Part shown: positions 47,601-60,550 of the stretch, one piece after another
Position numbering within the stretch: position 1 is the first letter of the stretch
Layout: each line of letters starts with the position of its first letter
NCBI GenBank assembly: GCA_009103225.1
Contig: RHPI01001168.1
Location: 403,986 to 467,985, forward strand
Direction: 5' to 3'
Length of the DNA stretch: 64,000 nucleotides
From: Chlorokybus atmophyticus
Lineage: Eukaryota; Streptophyta; Chlorokybophyceae; Chlorokybales; Chlorokybaceae
Notes under the pieces: model-generated
Databases searched by the model: none
What the model saw: the letters and a program-made list of their open reading frames with translations, nothing else
Told to the model about the DNA's origin: nothing
Program-made: the position numbers and the translations under genes

Positions 47601-50600
47601 GTACACCATGCCACATCTCGACACCGTTGCCGGCGAGGCCACAGCAAGGTCCTGCACTTCAAACAGCATGCGCATGGTTGTCCCGTTGAGCTTGATGCGT
47701 TCTCCGTTGGGTAAGCAAAGGGTGCGATTGTCGTCGAGTACGGTGTTCATGTTCTCGATCCATATGGCGTCGACGGGCCCGTCAAACACGACCCACTTGC
47801 GACTTTCTGTCGTATCGGCCACGCACTCGCGTATGATGGTGGAGGCGAGGCCGTCAGCCCACTCGTTGGTCAGGGCGCTGTACTCGCCGTAGAGCTCACC
47901 CATCTTGATGCACTTGGGGTTGAGGACGTAAGTGCTCGTGCGTTGCAAAGCCTCATTGGTTGATCCACGCTCTCTCAACAATGTCGATGCATCCCGTAGA
48001 GTCCGGTAACACGCCGTCTTCCCGCACCCCGTCGGTCCCACCAACATGGCCCCGAAGCGCACGTTCAACACGTCGTAGAGTTGTATCACCTTGGTTACAA
48101 AGGCCTCGACGGGTTGTAAACCCGCGACAGTAATCGACTCGGCGATGCCTTGACTTAACTCCCCGTAGTCTTGATCAGGTATGCTCGCACCGGGGAACAG
48201 ATCTGATACAATAGCTTGGAACAGCAACGCATCATCGACCAGAAACTTGGGCAGGTTGCTGTCCTTCATGGCTCTGATCAACACGATGTCCTCGTCGAGG
48301 TCCGGGTTGGCACGCTTGAGCGCGCCCGCCATCACGAGCACGGACTTGAGGGCACGCATACCAAAATCATAGTGATCTTGCTGAGACAACTGCTCGCTAC
48401 TCAACTTGTACAGCTTCACCATCTTGGAGCTGAGAGCTTTGGCATTTTGGAACCCTTCACTGAACAACATCACCTCAGCTACAAGAGCGTAGTCGGGTAT
48501 CATCATGCTCATGGGTCTGAACAAAGCCTTCAAGTTGTCTGGCAACTCCGTGCGGCCGGCATATCCCGGGTTCATCGTAATGAACACGCCGCACGTTGGC
48601 ACGAGACGTATCTCCCTCCCCTCAAAGTTGAAGCGTTGCACGCCCGCGCGCAAGGCGTTCTGGATGGTGAGGAGTTGTTGGGCTACGACAGATAACACCT
48701 CGATGTCGATGCGGTTGAACTCGTCGAAACAAGCCCACGCGCCGCACTGAGCGAGGCCGCTGAAGAACTTGCCCATGAACTTGAAGTCGAGGTTGTCGCC
48801 GCAGTTGAACACCACGCATTGGACGCCGAGGGCCTTGGCAAGGTCCTTGGTCGTCTCAGTCTTGCCTGGGGAGTGTGTGCGTGTGCGTGAGCATGTGCGT
48901 GTGATATACTATCAACATTGTTGATGACTTGCATACTCCACGTACCAGTGCCGGCGGGGCCAGCGGGTGCGCCTCCAAGCTTGAGGTGTAGGGCTCCAGT
49001 GAGTGTCATGTAGCAGCGGTCTGTCATGGGCGTGACCACCAGACGAGACTGGGCGCCCAGGTACTCGTACGCGTACAAGAACGACGCGTTGGTCTGCCTA
49101 ACAATCGCCTCATCACTCGTGTCCTGTGGAGTAGTGAATCCCATGAGCATCGACACACATTATCGACTTATGGAAAAGTCATGCTTACATCCCATGTGTA
49201 GCGCAGCTGCATCTGCCACCCAAAGTCATTGGGCGATGTCACTTTGTTGCTGATGAGGCTTTCCACAATGTCACGCGCGTGCACGTCAATGGTGATGAGC
49301 GCCGTCATAACGTTGCGCTGGAGTCGCGATAGGGCCCCGCGCACGAGGCCGGAGAGGTCGTTGAGCTGCGCCACGCACACCGCCTTGTGGTACTCCTCCA
49401 GGGCGCGCGTGACGTCCTCGGAGACCAACGAATCCGTCACGTCTTTGACCCAGTACACCTGAGAGATCATCAGCACAAGCTGCGCGGGCTGCTCCATAAC
49501 CCACTCCACGCGGGGCTTCCTCGCATAGTCCTGCGCAACACATCAACAAGGTGAGCCACGAGATGCAACCATGTGTGCGCGCTTACCAATGTGTATGTGT
49601 GTCGGCGTGTGTGCGCGCGTGTGCTTGTTGACTGTACCTGGAATGCTGCCTTGGCGAGGCGACGAAGGGATGCTACCATGTTTTGTTCAACTGCCGTGAG
49701 CCACTGCTCTACATTGCCTCGTGCCTTGAGGTTCTTTCCAAGTCCGACGCGCTCTCCCTCTCCCGACACCATGGCAAGAATATCAATCGACTTGGGATCA
49801 TCCCCAAAGTCCAGCGACTTGATTCCATCAAAGCACTTGCTCATGTGCGGCTGCACGGCCTGCACGTTGCGCGTCTGCGCGAGTATCTCCAACAACTCAT
49901 CGTTGGATAAGAAGTAAAACCGCGGGAACGCCATGCGTTTGGTCTCAAGATAGTCCTCAAGGTTCTTCTGTATGCGGTCGAGTGTCTCATTACTCTTCTG
50001 GAAAGCTTCCAACCAACCCGGCGTGGTTCCCGCCTGCAGCGCGTTGGACCGGTCTTTGGTCCTTCGCATGATGTCCTTGAGCTGCTTGTCGACCGTGAAG
50101 AAGGCTTTGCTTTCAGATGGGAGCTGCCGTTGTATGTCGGGCGCGCTGAAGATGGACTCGAGGTACATCCAGTTCTTCTGGCACGCGAGCCACTCATCGA
50201 GAGTCTCGCTGAAGAGAGAGAGCTGCTTCTCCATCTTCTCCACCTCCGCGCGGATGCCCGTGACGTATCTGCTCGCGGTGATGGTGCTCATGGCGACGAG
50301 GCTTTCATCGAGAGCGGCGATGACCTCCTCCACCCCACCCAGGATATACGTGTCCTTAGCGTCCTTGTAAGGAACAACAGTAAGCTCGATCCCCGCCCAA
50401 CGCGCCACCACGCGAGCCAACATCTCCTCCAATGCCGCCTCCTGCGTGGCCTCAGTAGACACGCCCGCGATCTCGTCCTTGTGCTGCGTCACTTTCAGCT
50501 CCAACAGGGTGCCCAATGTAAACTTCTCGTCGCGAACCAACGCGGCACCCACCGCGGCCTCGATCTTGTCCCAGTGACGTTGTTTCAAGGCTTTGTTTCG

Positions 50601-53600
50601 CAGAGCCTGGATCGCAGGCACGAGCTGCTTGAAAGTGTCCACCGCAGAACCGAGACGCGGGACAACCTTGTTGGGAGGGAGGCCGCGCTCGAGCTTGAAC
50701 ACAAGCTTGGAGTAGCGTTGGACCTTCTCCTCCATCTCCTGTGCATTGAGGTCCTGTACACGAAATGCAAGTCACACTGTCACCAATCGCTAGCAATCAC
50801 CACAGCCTTTCACACAAGACCAAACAGTGTGTGCACGCACTTGGAATGGTTGTGAGGACCAGTCTTGCGTAAGTTTGGCCCAGTCTTTGAGTGCTTGCCA
50901 TAGTGCAAGTTTCAGCTCCACGTCATCGGCCACCTCCTGCAGCTCATCGTATCGGCTCTCGGCAACCTTGAACATGCGCTGGTAGTGCACGACACGCCTG
51001 GCGCCGTCCTGCAGCTCAGCCACGCGCTCGCGCAGAGACCTGAGGCTGTTCAACACCTCCTCCCCACCCTTGGCCTCCTCTTCATCAACAGCCTTCACCA
51101 GCGGTGCATCAGAGAGAAGAGCCTCGGCACCCGCCAACACTCTCATCCCCGCCGTCTGCTTGTTGATCTCCTCGGCCTGGACGTCGAGGTCCGAGCTGAA
51201 CCGCGTGACATTGTCGTCGCGGGTGGCTTCCACTTCTTCGAGGGCCGTCTTGAAGGCGTTCACATCTGGTGTGAGGGTCTGATACGCCGCGTGTTGGAGC
51301 TCGGGGACGGGGACACCGAACTCGTCGATGATCTCATAGACGTGAGTGATCTCTTCCAACCTATCGTCGAGCTCTTTCTGTCTTGCAGTCGTGGCCTCGG
51401 CGAAGCGAAGTTGTTCCACAAACTCCTCTACGGTTGTTGGGTTTGCCGACAAACGTGCCGTCGCGTCGTGGATCTCAGCGATGTATGCCGTGTAGAGGGC
51501 GTGAGCGAGGTCAGGAAGTAGAGCGTTGAGTGAGTCGAGACACGCCACGGGTGAGGGGAGGAATGCAGCACGAAGACGACCGCTCTCTACGCGGAGGATG
51601 CCGATGTCTGATGCAGGGGAGATACGCTCGATGCTCGCCTTCTGACCATCGAAACGAACGATGTCCTCGCGAAATTTCTCAAGCGGCCTCTCACCGGCCT
51701 CATACGCCTGATAGAGAACCACAGCAATGGTCAGTGACCTACACATGTAGTTCTCACACACACGCACATGCACACGCACACGCACGCACGCACGCTTTGT
51801 CCAACCAACACAAATCTCACCTTGCGAATATGTGCCCAACTGATCTCCGAGTTGGCCACAACAGTCTGCCTGAACGGCTCAAACACGGCCTTGAACTCCT
51901 CCGCGCGTTGGAACGCCTGCGCGAGAGCCGCCTTCACCGCCTCCCCCATGCCCTGACCGTCGCCGCCGCCGTGGATGACCTCCTGGAAACCCGCGGCCGT
52001 GTCGTCGCCCTCGCTGACGGCCTCACCTCCCGCGCCGGGCTCAATCACATAACGCTGGTGACAGAGAAAAGTGGGCATAACAGCAACATGAAGATACTCT
52101 TGATTTGTGGACTACTACGCACCTTTAGGTCGTCGTGGTTGAGCAGGCGCTTGACGGCCGTCAGCGTGTCCACATAGCTGTTAAGCACGCGGTCGGTTTC
52201 ATCCTGGAAGTTTGCTGCAGAGGGCTCGAACAGGAGCTCTCCTTCCTGCACACATCACCAAACGTATCAACATACCCACTCTCACTCTTGTCTGTCAAAC
52301 AACTCTTTTCTCTCACTTACCCGATAAAGAACCTCCAAGCAAAAAAGAGGCTCGTGGCTGGTATTCACACTACCCGCAGCACCCTCAGATGTATCCATAA
52401 ACTCTATCATCGCCAGATCGGGTGTGGCTGTTGCACTTGTTGTTGGCTTCTCATCACCAGCTGTTGTGGCGGCCTCGGCTCCAGCCTCAAGTACCACATC
52501 CTCACTCTTGTTGTTATTATCATCCTCAGTGTTGGTCTGATCGTCGTCTGCGGGGGTGAGTGCGACGAGTAGGTCCCCGACAGACTTGACGAGCATGTCC
52601 TGGAGCGTGTCCCATATCATGTAGTCGGCGAGCTTAACGTAGCAGAGTAGCTTGCGCTGTTCACTTCGCCGCGCCGCCGCAATGGTATATGCGTACTTGT
52701 TCGCCGGCTCATCCCCATTACTATTATTCCCATGCTTCATCGACGCATTGGACAGCATCGTCGACGACAGCGCATGCGCCGAGTGCGACATCGACGCATG
52801 CAGGTTACTCCTCCCTTTCAACATAGCACCATGCCCATTGCTATGCTCCTTCTGCCCTCCTCCTTCCTCCACTCCATCACTCTCTTGTTTCCCATAAAAC
52901 TCCCCCAACCTCTCTTCCAGCTGTTCCAGCGCACTCTTGCACGCCTGCGCGACGGTGGCGACGGCTCCCGCCTGGAAGTCGTCCAATCTTCCATATACAA
53001 GTTGCAGGTGTTGGCGTTGGGCTTCGACAAAGGCGTGGAGAGGGGCGCAGGGCTGGCAACCGCGGTCGGCGTCGGTCTCGGCGGACTCGAGGAGAAGGTG
53101 GTGGAGACGGAGAGAGGAGAGGGAGAAGCAGAGGGCGCGGATTTTCTGGAGGGAGAGCTGGAAGACGGGGTTCAACTGGAACAGGGACTTGCTCAGAGAC
53201 ACCTGCGTACACCCTCAGTGGTTGAGTGATGTATACACATGTGCTGGCACAGCTCCGTTGTGCACACATACATACTCAGACATGTAACTACAGGGTCAAT
53301 CGCGTGCACACTCGCGCAGAAGCACTCACTCCCTCCATTAGCAACGTACTTGCATAAATGCAAACTTACGCATACACACTCCCGCATGCACGCACATACG
53401 CATGTACACACGCGCATATCAAAAACAGCACAGCACAAAGCGCGCACAAGTAGATACATCCCCCAAGCCCCCCTCCTCACCTGTGCTCTTCTGAACCTCG
53501 CCCTCCTCACGCTCCTCCTCCACACCGTGAACGCTTTCCACTCCCTGAACTGCGCGAACGCTTTCAGCTCCCTCATGGCCCTGAACAGCTGCCACTCCCT

Positions 53601-55251
53601 CTCCCACTGGTCGAGGCTGGTGAACTCCGCCCCGCCTCCTCCTGTGGAAGCCCCTGCGCCCAGGTACCGCGTCACGCCGCGCGCGGACATCGTGAAGAAG
53701 TCGGACTGGTCCACGGACTGGAAGGGGACCACCTCGAGGTCGTAGGGGTTGTAAGGCTGAGGAGGGGAGCGGACGCGGACACGTGAACCAGGAGAAGGCG
53801 AGGATGAAGAAGATGTGGGGATGTTGTGCCGAACTTGTGCTCCGCGTGTCGCCCTGCCAGCACCAGGAGAACCGGCACCGGTACTGCTACTGGTACTGGT
53901 ACTAGCGTAGGACTCTTTTTCTTCTCCCCGTCTGCGCAAGTACACGAAGTCCGTGCTTGCCGGGTGTGCTCGGAACGAATACAGTAGCGCCATGTACCCG
54001 GCGTTGTTGGGGTCATCTCCACCTGCGTGTGTCCCGGCATAGCGCGCGCTCACGTCCGTGCCCTGCGGCGTGGGCGACAGCGGCGTGGAGCGCGCGGGAT
54101 GTGCGTGGAGGTGTGGGGTGTGGCTGATGCCGGGAGCGCTGTTCTCCTTGTCAAGGAGGGGAGGGAGGCGGTGCGGCGGCGTGCGAGCGCGCTGAGAGGG
54201 TGTGGTTGGGGTTAAAGGGAGGGCTGACGATGCGGCCGAGGGAGGAGATGTCAGCAGCGGAGTGCGCGGAGTCAAGGGGCTGTGCGGGGTGGATGGAGGG
54301 GACATAGAGGTGTCTGGCTGGAACAATCCATGCTGGAAGTCCCTGTTTGTGAGAGGTGTTCAGGTTTCATCGTGTACAGCACAACAACCACATTCTGCCT
54401 TGCTCGCTGTGCGTGTGTGCGTGAGCATGCGCATGGGTGCCGCCCCTGCACACGCACACACGCATGGCATGCGTGGGTGTATGGTCGTTGTATGATACAA
54501 CGTTCGGCTCAGAAGCTATTACTGTGTATCGTAACTTGTAATCTATGTAGCTTTGTATGCACAAATGCAGAATATGACTGTGACTCACAGCTTAACATGT
54601 CTTACTTGTGCCTCGAGACAAATGTGTACAGCTACGATTTGTGTCCTTGTTGCATGACAAAACTCCATGCATGGTTCTGTAGCTACTCATTACTGACTTT
54701 CCCCAAGTGTTGAACTGCAAGCATGCTTTCAGAGGGTTACGGTTAGGAGTTAGGGCTTGGATGATGAAGACAGCAGCATGCTGCATGATACTGACACATA
54801 CAACCGTGGGTGCGCGGTTTGTGTACCTTTCTCTGAAGGGCTCCCTTCCTGGCGATGATGGAGTTCCTGCAGGGTCTCTACTGTTGAGTCCTGATGCTTG
54901 CTGCTGCCATGTGGGGCTGAGTGGTGGCAGCACCCGGACAGCCTTGTATCCCCGCTTCCTGGCGAACTTGGGGCTGAGGGTGGGGCTGGGACATCCTCCT
55001 GCCGGGGAGATGGGAGAGGGATCAACCGGCCGCTTCTGGGACCCATTACCTGGAGGCGACAGTCCCAGTCCCAAACCCGCTCCACCCTGAGGAGATAGAG
55101 CCTGGAGAGGCTTCAGGTAAACACGGGGCGGGCCGGCCAGAGGGCTAGCGGCGATGCCAGTGGGGCTAAGCACGCGGGAATGGAGACCTGTTTCCAGGGC
55201 GTCCTCCGCGGCCGCCGGGCCACCCGGCGGCGGCGGCGACGGCGCCAGCAT
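38682..55251 (-). CDS. DNAH: Axonemal dynein heavy chain, single-headed inner-arm type
   Basis: Twenty-eight exons join in frame to 4331 residues. Exon starts (minus strand): 55251, 54342, 53202, 52245, 52054, 51707, 50753, 49530, 49123, 48865, 47442, 47305, 47087, 46642, 46020, 45855, 45189, 44718, 44473, 42617, 42431, 41652, 40654, 39954, 39757, 39567, 39356, 38868. Matching ends: 54827, 53481, 52321, 52123, 51821, 50841, 49638, 49189, 48946, 47523, 47394, 47220, 46851, 46218, 45927, 45337, 44785, 44552, 42710, 42512, 41903, 40907, 40058, 39846, 39636, 39493, 38950, 38682. Walker A motifs: AAA1 GPAGTGKT (1672-1679, with Walker B CFDEFNRI), AAA2 GPTGCGKT (1953-1960), AAA3 GVTGVGKS (2296-2303), AAA4 GVGGSGKQ (2650-2657). 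The coiled-coil stalk spans about 2880-3200; the C-terminus ends [10 protein letters not shown]. The WREW-like [16 protein letters not shown] motif and overall layout fit inner-arm chains of the DNAH6 kind, but the exact isoform is uncertain. Residues 1-330 are Pro/Ser/Thr-rich. Confidence 0.95.
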
Positions 55252-55920
55252 CCCCCCGCACGCCAACCACCACCGCCACGTGGCGCTCTTCGCTGCACTT
55301 GAGCATTATGATGATACGCACTTGTCACGTGATACAAATTAGGGTTTTCGAGTCCTGCTCCGAATCAGGTTTGATGTTCTAATCCCGGTCCAAGGACTCC
55401 ACGATCGTTTCGCGGTCATGCTGGTTGGTTAGCTGCCGGTTGATCACAGCAGATGTCGACGTTCGGTTTCAGTTCATTGCGACCCGTTACACGTCAAGGT
55501 AACTGAGATCCAGCCTGCTGGGTGGAACGGTGGAGGTGGCGTTGGCTGCAGCGGCGGCGGCGGCCGGGAACAGCGCAGGCGGCGATCGGGCTGTGGATGG
55601 GAAGAATTGTCCATATGCTACACGGCTCTATGATGCCGTGCTTTGGCTAACGCCTGCGGAGTTGGGTCCTTGAGGTTGTGTCCGAGATAATAGCAAGAGC
55701 AGCTGGGCCTGGTGTGGCCGCCTCCTCCTCGACGTACTGTGGAGCGTTGAGCTGAGCTAGAAGCGTGTGTTGCCCTGCGGTGGATTTTTCTGCAACCGCC
55801 GTGGGTCATGCGGTGGGGGCGGCAGACAAAGCAGCTAACCCTAGCCCACGCCCTTCTAGGGTTGCGGGGTTAGGGTTTGGCCGCTTCGTTCCTCAATCAT
55901 CTTCAATTTTTGGCGATGGG
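55252..55920. promoter_or_regulatory. Divergent promoter region of dynein heavy chain and CLEC16A
   Basis: The start codons of the two divergent genes are 669 bp apart. Telo-box-like motifs stand at 55340-55347 (TTAGGGTTTT) and, clustered just before the CLEC16A start, at 55835-55879 (CTAACCCTAG, CTAGGGTTG, TTAGGGTTTGG). Short frames in the interval have no family match. The motif is the same as in the UFL1/BRUTUS intergenic region. Confidence 0.55.
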
Positions 55921-58900
55921 ATGGCGGCTAGAAAGAGCTACTGGTCCTCTCTATTCAAGCGGGAGCGCTTCTCGTTGGAAGAGCTACGGTGAGAATTGTG
56001 AAATTAACTAATCCTCCAGCTGCAATACTGCCATGCAATGGGACCATGTTGTCCCCTGTTCACTGCACGTGAGTTGCAACAATATTAATGACAAACAGCT
56101 ACGCAGTGTGGAATGCACAGGGCTCTTTTCCTGGAGTATTGAACTTCATGAACAGTACATTGTGTTGGCCGTTAAGTTGAACATGAAATTGAACATGAAC
56201 ATACATGCAGTTATGTGGATGTTACCAGCCCAGAGGGTTGCAAGTCTTATGTCGAAAGCTTCAGATTCGGTATTGGTTTCAGTCCTGTGGGCGAGGTTAC
56301 GCACGTATCCATCTTTTGTATTTGGGAGCAAAGTCAAGTTTTGGTATGGTGTAGTGAGTATACCTAATGCTTGCATAATATTCAGGTTTTTGTGTTCAGC
56401 CAATGTGCATGGCGAAATAACCTGCTTGTATTTGCAGTAGATGTTGATGTAGGTTGTAAATTCTTTCGCTCGATCCAAGCACCCAACAGCGTTACACAAG
56501 CATGTCCTTTACGTGTGCCAGCTCGCTATCATTCAGGTGGTCAGAGTGTTCCTTATTCGTTAAGAAGGCTACCTGTGTTTTGTGGCTGCTCAGAGGCGCT
56601 GGACGTCAGCAGTTGGGCTTGTTCAGACACGTTTTGCAGTCGACCATTGGCTCCAATTAATGTGCAACAAGACGAAATGAAGTAATGGCACACATTGTGA
56701 CGCTGACAATATGTTGCAGGCATCTTCACGAGCAATTGAGTAGGATTACGGTTGTAACAGAGTACAATAAGGTAATGTGGAAGCATTACCTACAGGGGCT
56801 GCATGCTGGTGGAGCTGCAGGAGGGTGGACAACGCGTTACAATTGTTCTCACTGCAAGTACCCCAAGCATATTTTGCATGGCAGGATGGAATCGTGGAGA
56901 CACTGCGCTCGATTGCGGAGTTGATGATATGGGGTGATCAGCATGAGCCATCATTCTTTGAGTAAGTAACTGTTACACACTATGCAGCAGCGTAGTGTAG
57001 CATGCTAACGGCACATGTGGGGTGCAGCTTCTTCCTGGAAAAGCAGTTTTTGGGACATTTTCTGCGCATTGTGTCGCACCCGGCCAACCGCAAAGGGGGA
57101 GTTGCTGTGCAGATGCTGCAGACTTTGAGCATAATGATCCAGAATATTCGTAGCGAGACTGCAATTTATTACCTGTTTAGCAACAACCATATAAACGACT
57201 TGATTGAGTATCGCTTCGACTTCACAGATGAAGAGCTCCTGGCCTACTACATATCATTTCTGCGCACCATATCTTTGAAACTCAATGAGAGGACTGTCCA
57301 GTTCTTTTTCAGACGGAGACCTGATGGCAAGACAACGTTTCCGCTATACACGGAGGCAATCAAGTTTTTCCGGCACGAGGAAGGCATGGTGCGCATCGCC
57401 GTGAGGACACTCACACTCAACGTGTACAGCGGTAAGAGTCTAGCCGCGTGTCTGTTGAGTAGCTGACAGTTCTGAAAGTTTTCCAAGTTTGTTTATAGCA
57501 GGATCACTCCTTGTATCAGTGTTCACCTCTCTGTATGCGCAGTGCACGATGAAGCTGTACAGCGCTTTGCAATGAGCAATGGGCCAGCACACTACTTTGA
57601 GGACGTTGTGAAGTATGTTCGCCAGCAATGTTTTGCACTGGATGACCTTCTTCACTCTGGGCGGTATGCTGCTTTGAGCATGCACCCATCTCGGCTTATG
57701 CACAATCTTTTGCGCCGTGCATATAGCTATCAGCGAAGCATTGGACCCATCGCTAAGTCTTACATTGGGGCAAAGCTGTGGGGTCAACCTTTCAACTGCA
57801 AGGCATCACTAAAGTCATGCCCAAAGGAAAGACATGTTTGCCTTCACAGGAACCGGACCAAGAGCACCATTGAAGGGGCGGTTGCAGAGCTACTGGATCT
57901 GCTTCACTACTGCAGTGACATACTGAAGCTAGGCATTCCAGACTTGTGCACAATGTTCACTGGCTACTTGATAGCGGACTTCATCCGACCTCAGCTGCTT
58001 TGCTCCTTAGCTCCCATGCTTCCCAGCTCACCGCGCTCACCGGTAAGCAGTCAACATGCCATTCACCACAGATTGAAGTCTACACACTACTGACGAGTTG
58101 ATGCTGTCAAACAGCCCAAAGCCTTGTTTGAGGATGCATTGCAGATGGCAGACAACCATGAGCTGTCGCCAGATGTCAAAGGGGATGCTTCCCTTGGCTC
58201 TGTTTGGCAAGAGGTCAGTCTTTGTGCATGGCCATCAGTGTTACATGTAGTGTCCATGCAACCACCTTGCTGCTAGTTAATCTAGCTCTGCTCTTTCGCC
58301 ATCTCATGACACCTTGCCTGTCCAGGACGGCTGCATTAGTTCATTGCTGGCTTTGTTCCTGCTGTCGCGCCTTGTGCACACCATTCGCTTTGGCCCCCTT
58401 TTGGACGCCATTATGCAACAGCTCACTCACTGCCCGGACGCCAAGGACTCTAGGAGTAAACCGCAAAGTTTTCGCGCTGCGCTTCTCGACCACCTTAGAC
58501 ACCATAGTGAAAAGCATGTACAGGCAGCACTCTGTGTGCTGATTGCGCTTATGCGCAGTAAAGACATAGACCATGCACTGCTGGATGCCGCAGGTCTCTT
58601 GCCCCTCAGACAGCGGTCAAAGAATCTGCTTTTGGTACGCCAAAGTAACTTTGCCTGGTTGTGATGGCACAGTCTCAATTGCTGTCTCTGTGTGTTGAGC
58701 TTATTACAACAGTGTCTCATGTCACCAGCTGTTTTGCATTTGGTACGGTTGTGGTGCTGTCGCTGGCAGCAGTACCGTGGTTGTTGTTGATGTGCACCGC
58801 TGTTGTTGCAGCAAGCGCTGACGTCCTCTGAAGCAGAGGAGCAGTTGACAACACTGTTTGTGCGCAAAGATGCAAATGGAGCTGCAGTGGATACAAGCTC

Positions 58901-60550
58901 CAGAGGTTCTAGCCTCACAGAGTCACCTGCCCAGGTTGGCACAGCTCCATGTCCTGATCTCGTTTGATGTTAGCTGTGCCTTACTGAACGCTCTGTAGGA
59001 GCCTGGCCATCAAAGGGGTGACAGCACCGAACTAGGAACAACTGGCTCTGAACGCTTCTTTGATGCTTTGTCGCTTGAGGATGATGCACAAAGCAGTACA
59101 CCTACAAGGGAAGTTCCCAACAGTGGTTACATGTCGTCGGACGCTGCGATACGGAGTCGGAATGAGGTGCAGACTGCAGCAGTGCTATGCCATGTCATGT
59201 GCTGCATCAAGTCTTGCCTGCAGTCTTGATAAGTTTTGTTTCAGATTGTGGAGTTACTGGTGGGCTTGGTTTCCAGCTCATCGCCCCCTAGCGCCCCGAT
59301 CCTCTGGTGTGCGGGCTGGCTTCTTAGACACTTGCTGCACAACGGCGGGGTGTCCACAGGGGCCCCAACTGCGACGCCAGTGTTGCAGCAACTGCTTGAA
59401 GCGCATGCTGCTTCACGTGCACGCGTCTGGAGTGAATTGGAGGACATATGGTGTGACACAGTCGCTGTCATGGTGCGTGCTGGCTGTAGTGCTTGGTGCA
59501 CAATTGAGCAATTTGCGCATCCATTGCACTGTGGCTTGCTCTGTGTGTTATAAGCTTCATCTCTGCGCAGGTGCGTGAGGAGTGGGGTGTTTGTCGTAAA
59601 CACATGCAGTCGCCGTTGTTCAGGAACGATTCAGCCACCCTGTTGCTTCCTGACACTGCTCCGTCGGTGATGTACGACGACAAGTCCAGTGCTGCAGCGG
59701 CAGAGCGCATGATCACTGCCATCAAGGTCTTTGTTGCTCTGCATCAGCTGCGACTCTGGCTAGCCAATGGCAGTGTACCTGAGCAGCCTCCGCTCCCTCC
59801 ACCCTCCACGCCCATTCTCCCTGAAACCGCCTCAGCACCTGATACTCCAGTGGATGTCAAAGAGGGAACCGAGGTTCCTTTGGGTATGTTTACACGTAAT
59901 ATCCTATGCATGACTGTCAGCTAGTAGCTTTGAGTGTTGTCACTAACAAAGCAATCACATTCTCACAGCATCCAGCCTGCACGCGTTGCCTTGCCGAGTT
60001 GCCTTTGAGAGAGGACGAGAGCGCTCAGTGTACCTAGTAGTTGTTCCTGCAGCAATGCCGGTGCCGTTGCTGGTGCTGGCAGAACCCGTACCAACGCGAT
60101 TGAACTGTGGTGTTGTGCGCGCTGTGGCTCCGCTTGTGGGTGCTCAGGTACGTGTACAGCTTTACCATGTCAGCAGGTCAGCAGTTGCACGTGGCTTAAC
60201 TCGTGGTTTTGCATGCGCAGCCCACTGTTGATCGTGAACATCCCAAATGGCTACATCTTGTGGTACGATCACCACTTCCTCCAAGGGATCATTCAATAGA
60301 GGTGGGCGGCGGCCAGATGTTTGGTGGTGCAAGGAGACGGCTCAGCGATGGGCGCTGGACGGTGGCCTTCAGCGATGAGGAGAAATCTGCCAACGCTTTC
60401 AAGTTGGTCATAGACTACATGGGGCTGCTGCAGTCTAGCACCAAGCAGGCTTTTGCCCCCATGCTGCAGGATTCGCTAGCAACTAGCAGCATGAGTTCTG
60501 CGCCGCCCAGTCCTGTAGAAGAGGAAGCACCGCTGATGTTCAGTACTTGA
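55921..60550 (+). CDS. CLEC16A: CLEC16A/TT9 homologue (FPL domain protein)
   Basis: Fourteen exons join in frame to 887 residues: 55921-55988, 56720-56771, 56885-56961, 57028-57431, 57543-57663, 57850-58042, 58115-58213, 58326-58634, 58812-58934, 58999-59166, 59245-59472, 59571-59883, 59969-60147 and 60221-60550. The N-terminal FPL region is clear: VETLRSIAELMIWGD, FFLEKQFLGHFLRI, YYISFLRTISLKLN, LYTEAIKFFRHEEGMVRIAV, then AVAELLDLLHYCSDIL. The C-terminal part resembles the PH-like end of the family (DGRWTVAFSDEEKSANAF). CLEC16A and plant GFS9/TT9 act in Golgi, endosomal and vacuolar/lysosomal trafficking and autophagy. The ATG at 55921 gives MAARKSYWSSLF, a short basic start like that of other members. 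The middle (about 450-560) is Ser-rich and poorly conserved. Confidence 0.93.
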
